In this document: positions 59,010-64,000 of the stretch, one piece after another
Position numbering within the stretch: the first letter of the stretch is position 1
Layout of the letters: each line of letters starts with the position of its first letter
Assembly: GCA_963796325.1 (NCBI GenBank)
Contig: CAWCLF010000001.1
Span: 310,001-374,000, forward strand
Direction: 5' to 3'
From: CAVYGN01 sp963796325
GTDB taxonomy: Bacteria; Spirochaetota; Brevinematia; Brevinematales; JAOACQ01
DNA: 64,000 nt
Program-made: the position numbers and the translations under genes
Notes under the pieces: generated by a model
Database searches by the model: none
The model's input: the letters and a program-made list of their open reading frames with translations, nothing else
Told to the model about the DNA's origin: nothing

Positions 59010-61769
59010 ACAATTTCAAAAATGTATTCTTCGCTTCAGAAATATGAAATGGATTATTATTATGAGGATAAAGAGCCGCATATTGAATTTGAAGGCAGGC
59101 TTAAAGACAAACTCCGCTTAACCGGGGTCGGCAGTGATATTTTCAGGAAAATCTTTAATGGATATAATGGAGATGGCGCGATGATCGTACGTCCCGGGGG
59201 AAACGGGAAACATAATCCGGGCAGGGACCTCGTGTTTTCACCTGACAAAAGCATAGCTGTAGCCTGCTATCTGGGCGGCAGGCCTCCGGACAGGATCAAA
59301 ATCATGAATGCCCACAGAAATGCCGTTAAAACTGCCGTGGATTATATCGAGCGTGAATTGATAATCGAAAGGATATACCATGGGAAGAACAATGTTGAGC
59401 ATGCAAACTCAGGCAATATGCTTTACCTCAGGTTTGATCATAATCTAAGCCGCGACCTTGATCCTCTCCTGCATACTCATACCGTGGTTTTCAATATGAC
59501 CGGCTCCATAGCGGGCGGGGGAAAGATCAAAGCCATGGTGAACAGGAATATTTACGACGGCAGGAAACTTCTCTCCTGTGTTTATGAAAACGAGTTATGC
59601 AGAAACCTGAAATCTGCCGGGTTCGATGCCTTTATTTCAAAGAAAGGTTATGCCTGTTTACATGGTTTTGACAACAGCATCCGTGAAGTCTTTTCCAAGC
59701 GAAGCAGGATGATGAAAGACAGGATGAAGGGTTATTTCCTTTCGAAAGGACTGAATCCCGATGATGAGATAGGGAAGGGAGGGTTGAGGAAACTCGAACA
59801 GGCGATAATGCTGTATTCAAGAAAGCGGAAGAAGGCCGTAGATCTTGATGAAATGATTGAAAAGTGGAAGGGGGAACTTTTCAGTATGGGAAAGTCGATC
59901 CATGATATTCCGGTTTCCAAGGACATGAGTCTTTTAAATGATAAAAACACTATAACGCCTTCGGAATGCATAAGCATGGCAGTAAATGCGGTTACTGCTG
60001 AAAAGGGATGCTTTACTAAAAAAGATATTTTGATACAGGCGCTCTTAATTTCGGGACCGGAACTGGATATTAAAAGCCTCGAATCTGCATTCGGGATGTC
60101 GGACCTCTGCAAAGTTTCTGAGATGACAAGATCGGGAATAGGATATCATTCGGTCTATACGACCCGGGAAGTAATAAAACTGGAAAAAAACAATCTTGAT
60201 GAAGCCGGGAATATGCAGAACGATTTCAGACCTGAATTCGGCAGCGCCGAGTGTTTCAGGCGTACGTTGAATTATTCTTTTACAGTTCGGCAGGAAAGGG
60301 AGTTCACAAGGATACTGGGTTCGAAAAACAGCCTTGATATCATTGCAGGTTATTCAAATTTAAGCAGGTATTATCTCTTCGGGGCAATTATCAGGTCCTT
60401 CAGGGATAAGGGGTATGACATCGTGATTACTGTTCCCGACGGGAAAAGAATAAAAAAAATGGAAGAGTCATACGGGCTTGAAGTTTTAACTGTAGATCAG
60501 TTTTTAAGCAGGGGAAGACCTCAAAACAGGGAAAAAACCCTTTATATTGCAGACAGGATGGATATGGTAGGCACATTAAAAACGGGAATCCTCATGAAAA
60601 TGATGAAAGGTCCGGGCAATAAGATAATCTTTACCGGCGATGCAAATAGCCATGGAATGGAGGCCGGCAGGGATTTCGGGAATTTTCACAGTACATTGAA
60701 CGCAGGAATCGATGTCCATTCTATTGAAAAAAGGACAGGGGACCGCAGGACCGCATTGACCGACGGGGATGCCGCCAAACTCAGGGAGTCCTGCCGGAAA
60801 AAGACGGAACTGGCAGTACAGAGGCTTGACGCCGGAGGAGGCATTGTCGAAGGCCTTAATCCGGCAGAATTAAAATCGTCCATGATCGGTGAAATGCTGA
60901 AAGATGCGCGCGGCATAATAATTACAGGAACAAATGTCCTTAAAAACGAATTGAACGGTTTAGTCAGGGATGAATTGAAAAAGACCGGGAGAATTACAGG
61001 GGAAATAAAGGTATTGACCGTTAACGAAGACATTTTCGGGGCCGATACTCTGCGGAAAAGGAATGCCGGATATTACGAGATCGGATATCTGGTCACTGCA
61101 GGCGACGGTATAAAGGGCATGAAGAAGGGGGAAAAGGGAATTGTGGCCGGGATCGATACGGCAGGCAACTCAGTGCATTTATCGGTTGGTGAAAGCGGGA
61201 TGACTGCGGAAATTAATCTTGATTCATGTTATAAAAATATCAAGGTCGGAGATAACAGGGAGAAATCGTTCGGCAGGGGGGACAGGATAATATTCCTGAA
61301 AACCGACGAATCTATCGGAGTAAAAAGAGGCGACAGGGGTACGGTGGAGGAGATCGACTGCAGAGGGATGAAAGTATCCCTTAAGATGAATGATCCTCTG
61401 CAAGTCTCATTCGGCAGGTATAATAATTTCGATCATGCATATGCCGTAACACGGCTTGACGATCTGACCCTCCGCACGAACAGGGTTTTGTGCGATTTAA
61501 GAGGTTTGCAGGGCACGTGCCTTACCGATTATAATTTTACACTGCGGGAAATTCAGAAAGGAATGAAAATCTATACTGAGGATAAGCGCCTTTTTACTGA
61601 AAAAATGAAGGAAATCGAATTTTCTAAATCCCTGTCGGATTTCTTCAATAACAGGGAAAAGACTCTTGGCTCTTTCAGGTCCCTGGAAAAGGAAACGGGT
61701 TATGCTGCAAGGGAAAGGGAAAACAGCAGGGGATATGAACGGGGAATTACTGCCGGAATCGGGATGTAG
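59004..61769 (+). CDS. MobF-family (TrwC/TraI) relaxase with degenerate helicase half
   Basis: A 921-residue conjugative relaxase homologue that would nick and bind oriT. Tyrosines Y18-Y20 (near EMDYYYEDK) are candidates for the nucleophile. The three-histidine metal site is H146 and H157-T-H159 in DPLLHTHTVVFN, matching TrwC. The region 410-620 corresponds to a RecD-like helicase 1A domain, but the Walker A position reads AGYSNLSRYY (about 448-457) and the Walker B position ADRMD (about 516-520), so ATP hydrolysis is probably lost. Later GDRIIFLKTDESIGVKRGDR is the SH3-like motif of TraA/TrwC helicases. No coupling protein, type IV secretion or mobilisation partner is within the window. Confidence 0.85.
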   Translation: MITISKMYSSLQKYEMDYYYEDKEPHIEFEGRLKDKLRLTGVGSDIFRKIFNGYNGDGAMIVRPGGNGKHNPGRDLVFSPDKSIAVACYLGGRPPDRIKIMNAHRNAVKTAVDYIERELIIERIYHGKNNVEHANSGNMLYLRFDHNLSRDLDPLLHTHTVVFNMTGSIAGGGKIKAMVNRNIYDGRKLLSCVYENELCRNLKSAGFDAFISKKGYACLHGFDNSIREVFSKRSRMMKDRMKGYFLSKGLNPDDEIGKGGLRKLEQAIMLYSRKRKKAVDLDEMIEKWKGELFSMGKSIHDIPVSKDMSLLNDKNTITPSECISMAVNAVTAEKGCFTKKDILIQALLISGPELDIKSLESAFGMSDLCKVSEMTRSGIGYHSVYTTREVIKLEKNNLDEAGNMQNDFRPEFGSAECFRRTLNYSFTVRQEREFTRILGSKNSLDIIAGYSNLSRYYLFGAIIRSFRDKGYDIVITVPDGKRIKKMEESYGLEVLTVDQFLSRGRPQNREKTLYIADRMDMVGTLKTGILMKMMKGPGNKIIFTGDANSHGMEAGRDFGNFHSTLNAGIDVHSIEKRTGDRRTALTDGDAAKLRESCRKKTELAVQRLDAGGGIVEGLNPAELKSSMIGEMLKDARGIIITGTNVLKNELNGLVRDELKKTGRITGEIKVLTVNEDIFGADTLRKRNAGYYEIGYLVTAGDGIKGMKKGEKGIVAGIDTAGNSVHLSVGESGMTAEINLDSCYKNIKVGDNREKSFGRGDRIIFLKTDESIGVKRGDRGTVEEIDCRGMKVSLKMNDPLQVSFGRYNNFDHAYAVTRLDDLTLRTNRVLCDLRGLQGTCLTDYNFTLREIQKGMKIYTEDKRLFTEKMKEIEFSKSLSDFFNNREKTLGSFRSLEKETGYAARERENSRGYERGITAGIGM

Positions 61770-61794
61770 GGAGCGCCTCCATGCGGCGCTCCCT
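61768..61794. terminator. Bidirectional terminator between relaxase and ankyrin gene
   Basis: agggagcgcc (61768-61777) and ggcgctccct (61785-61794) form a perfect 10-bp GC-rich stem with a 7-base loop. On the plus strand gtttgttc follows. It includes the last two bases of the relaxase stop codon and lies 20 bp from the end of the convergent ankyrin gene. Confidence 0.65.
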
Positions 61795-61813
61795 GTTTGT
61801 TCAAACGGCAGGA

Positions 61814-62848
61814 TCAATTTTTAGCTCCGGCGTCCTTGAGAATATTTACAATATCGTTATGATGGTTCCATTTTGCAAAAGATATAATTGACCACCCGTC
61901 GTTGTTAACAGAGTTAACGTCCGCCCCGGCTTTAATAAGAATTTTAACTTCGTCCGCATAACCCAGAGATGCCGCATGAGCAAGTGCGGTCCATCCCGAA
62001 GGGTCTTTAAAATCGATATCCTCACCTGAAGCAGCAATCAGCAATTTCACAACATCCGGATGATTGTTATTGACAGCGCAAAATAAAGCAGTGGAAGAGA
62101 ATAAGCGTTCCCTCGCATTGACGTCGGCTTTTGCCGCAATCAGGGCCTTTACAACTTCCGCATGTCCGTTCTGAGACGCGAACATCAGAGGGGTCCACCA
62201 GTCGCTGTTCTGCACGTTGACATTACCGCCGTTTTTTATATATGACCTTACGAATCTGATGTTTCCCCCGGATGCCGCATCGAAAATAGTGCCGCCTGCG
62301 CCTGCTTCTTTAAGTTTCCGGGCAATATCGGGATGGTGATTCTGATCCGCGAACGAAAGGGCCGTCCCGCCGTCATTGTTTTTTAAATTGACATCCGCTT
62401 CTGCGTCAAGGAGGACCCTTACAGAGTCTGAACTGCCTGCTGAGGCCGCATGCATCAAAGCCGTCCAGCCTGAGGCATCTTTTGCGTTGACATCCGCACC
62501 GGAATCGAGCAGGAGTTTTACAATATCGGTACGATTAATATCTGCCGCTTTCATTAAAGGAGATGACGAAAACTCCGATTCTTTCAGATTGACGTCGGCC
62601 CCTGCCTTGATAAGGATTGAAACCATGCCGAAGCGGCCAGCTTTTACTGCAAAAATCAGCGGAGTCCAACCGAAAGATGAACTGTCATAACTTTTGGCGT
62701 TGACATTCCCGCCCTTTTTAATATAAGCAGAAACAAATTTAATGTCGCCTTTGAAAGCGGCATCGAAAATTGTCTCTTCTGCTGAAAGGGCAAGCGGAAT
62801 TATGAAAAGTCCTGCCGCAAGCATTGCTCTTATAATTGATTTACTCAT
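61814..62848 (-). CDS. Secreted ankyrin-repeat protein 1
   Basis: A 344-residue protein with a signal peptide (IIRAMLAAGLFIIPLALSAE) and about nine ankyrin repeats filling the mature part, for example GWTPLIFAVKAGRFGMVSIL and TALMHAASAGSSDSVRVLLD. Each unit keeps the GADVN or equivalent turn. There is no other domain. Ankyrin proteins bind other proteins; an exported one would act in the periplasm or outside. AGGAGG-containing leader precedes it. A close paralogue lies immediately upstream on the same strand (63016). Confidence 0.88.
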   Translation of the reverse strand: MSKSIIRAMLAAGLFIIPLALSAEETIFDAAFKGDIKFVSAYIKKGGNVNAKSYDSSSFGWTPLIFAVKAGRFGMVSILIKAGADVNLKESEFSSSPLMKAADINRTDIVKLLLDSGADVNAKDASGWTALMHAASAGSSDSVRVLLDAEADVNLKNNDGGTALSFADQNHHPDIARKLKEAGAGGTIFDAASGGNIRFVRSYIKNGGNVNVQNSDWWTPLMFASQNGHAEVVKALIAAKADVNARERLFSSTALFCAVNNNHPDVVKLLIAASGEDIDFKDPSGWTALAHAASLGYADEVKILIKAGADVNSVNNDGWSIISFAKWNHHNDIVNILKDAGAKN

Positions 62849-62965
62849 ATATATCCTCCTTTCTTTTTATTTTGGCTGATTCATTTTCCTTCCTTTGCAC
62901 ATAATTATAAGGATTTTAAATCCGCTGTTCAATAGGAATTTGGGTACAGGATTAAAAATAGAGAT

Positions 62966-62995
62966 AGGGAACGCCCCTTGCAAGAGGCGTCCCCT
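62966..62995 (-). terminator. Terminator of the second ankyrin gene
   Basis: agggaacgcc (62966-62975) and ggcgtcccct (62986-62995) make a 9-of-10-bp stem with one mismatch. On the minus strand it is followed by TATCTCTATTTTTAATCC, a modest T-rich stretch. It lies 20 bp after the end of the second ankyrin gene. Confidence 0.6.
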
Positions 62996-63015
62996 TTAGC
63001 ACTCCAATGCATAGA

Positions 63016-63999
63016 TCAATTAACTGCTCCGGAGTCCCTGAGTATCTTTACAATATCGTTATGATGGTTCCAGGCGGCAAACGATATAACGGTCCATCCG
63101 TCGTTGTTTACCGCGTTCACGTCCGCTCCGGCTTTTATAAGAATATTAACTTCGTCCGCATAGCCCAGAGATGCCGCATGCGCCAGGGCGGTCCAGCCCG
63201 AAGGATCTTTCGCGTCGATATCCGCTCCCGCAGCAAGGAGTGTTTTCACTATATCCGGATGATCATAATCGACCACGCACATTAAAGCTGTGGAAGAGAA
63301 TAAGCGTTCCCTCGCATTGACGTCAGCCCCCGCCCCGATCAGGGCCTTTACAACTTCAGCGCGGCCGTTCTGCGCAGCGAGCATCAGGGGGGTCCGCCAG
63401 TCGCTGTTCTTCACTTTGACATTGCCGCCGTTTTTTACATATGCCCTGACGAATCCGGCATTCCCGGCTGAGGCGGCGTCGAAAATATTTTGGCCTGTTC
63501 CCGCGTCGGCAAGCATTTTTGCCACATCGGCATGATGATTTTGATTGGCCCATGACAAGGCGTTCATCCCGTAGCTGTTCTGTAAATTGACATCCGCCAG
63601 AGAGTCAATTAAAATCCCGGCGGCGTCTTTAAAACCTTCTGATGCCGCATACATTAGAGGGGACATACCCGTATGATCTTTCAAATTGACGTCGGCCCCG
63701 GCGTCGATCAGTAGTTTCATTATAGGGATATTGTTGTTTTTTACGGCCTCAACCAATGCCGTGGTGTGAGTATGGAATTGCTTCAAATTAACATCCGCCT
63801 TGGCATCGATAAGAATCTTAACTATGCCTGTGCGCCCGTTCTGAACAGAGGTGAATAAAAGGGTGCAGTCGTCATCGTTCCTGGCGTCGACTTTACCGCC
63901 GCCCTTAATATAGGAGATCACGGATTTTTCATCACCTTTCACCACAGAGTCGAAAATAGTCTCAGCGGCGGAAAGCATAAGCGGTATCGTAAGGAGAAC
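63016..63999 (-). CDS. Secreted ankyrin-repeat protein 2 (5' end outside window)
   Basis: The frame is open from the right edge, reading VLLTIPLMLSAAETIFDSVV, which is the end of a signal peptide like that of ankyrin protein 1 (FIIPLALSAEETIFDAAF). The true start therefore lies just beyond 64000. The visible part has about nine ankyrin repeats (GWTALAHAASLGYADEVNIL, GRAEVVKALIGAGADVNARE). Its C-terminal third is very similar, also in nucleotides, to that of protein 1, showing a recent tandem duplication. No further domain is seen. Confidence 0.85.
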   Translation of the reverse strand, partial: VLLTIPLMLSAAETIFDSVVKGDEKSVISYIKGGGKVDARNDDDCTLLFTSVQNGRTGIVKILIDAKADVNLKQFHTHTTALVEAVKNNNIPIMKLLIDAGADVNLKDHTGMSPLMYAASEGFKDAAGILIDSLADVNLQNSYGMNALSWANQNHHADVAKMLADAGTGQNIFDAASAGNAGFVRAYVKNGGNVKVKNSDWRTPLMLAAQNGRAEVVKALIGAGADVNARERLFSSTALMCVVDYDHPDIVKTLLAAGADIDAKDPSGWTALAHAASLGYADEVNILIKAGADVNAVNNDGWTVISFAAWNHHNDIVKILRDSGAVN

Positions 64000-64000
64000 C

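Overview
The window looks like a chromosomal segment of an uncultured, Gram-negative, flagellated member of the Spirochaetota. The case rests on several family-level features: a roughly 900-residue GreA with a long N-terminal region, an FlhB beginning with an extended leader that ends in DLQMFAAEDEGRTEEPTE, the gene order fliP-fliQ-fliR-flhB-flhA-flhF-fleN, the rpsF-ssb-rpsR-rplI-dnaB block, and Mla-type outer-membrane lipid transport genes. A separate alpha-chain glycyl-tRNA synthetase (glyQ) is less typical of the well-known host-associated spirochaetes and points to an environmental or deep lineage. This assignment is inference from gene content; no marker tree was computed.

Layout. 1-2.7 kb: the end of an FtsK-type translocase and a DinG-like helicase with an N-terminal JAMM-like segment. 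2.8-10.3 kb: the flagellar type III export operon plus the FlhF/FleN placement pair. 10.4-12.9 kb: RNase Y and a degenerate class III aminotransferase. 12.9-20.6 kb (minus strand): TPR protein, PfkB kinase, GreA, a small membrane protein, a CBS protein and MetRS from one strong promoter. 20.6-23.7 kb (minus): glyQ, a stand-alone MetH-activation-domain protein, an AraC regulator and an isochorismatase-like hydrolase. 23.9-25.2 kb: purD. 25.2-32.3 kb (minus): a ten-gene run rpsF-ssb-rpsR-(YybS-like)-rplI-dnaB-mlaE-mlaF-mlaD-rhomboid behind a near-consensus promoter. An intact 1.3-kb insertion sequence with a 17-bp target duplication (32473-33784) sits immediately upstream of that promoter.

33.8-38.9 kb (minus): an EAL phosphodiesterase, RlmB, Ogt and a membrane TPR protein. 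39.0-41.2 kb: a small membrane protein, RsmG and a methyltransferase. 41.2-44.8 kb (minus): a carbohydrate ABC importer (binding protein and two permeases, no ATPase), with a perfect 15-bp hairpin after the binding-protein gene. 45.2-47.6 kb: a four-gene cassette of unknown function (unrecognised protein, SpoIIAA-like, GIY-YIG-like, SurA-N-like secreted protein). 47.6-58.7 kb (minus): a long housekeeping run ispE-spoVG-tRNA-Gln-prs-rplY-pth-tilS-ftsH-DUF1844-(FlgH-like)-dxs-(GAF-GGDEF). 59.0-64 kb: a MobF-type relaxase whose helicase half has lost its ATPase motifs, followed by two tandem secreted ankyrin-repeat proteins.

The most interesting signals are the orphan relaxase with an inverted repeat straddling its start codon, the insertion sequence placed against the -35 box of the ribosomal operon, dispersed intergenic heptad-like repeats (GACTCAC/GACTCTC words) at four or more sites, one of which supplies the purD -35 box, the 45-47 kb unknown cassette, the JAMM-DinG fusion and the aminotransferase pseudoenzyme.
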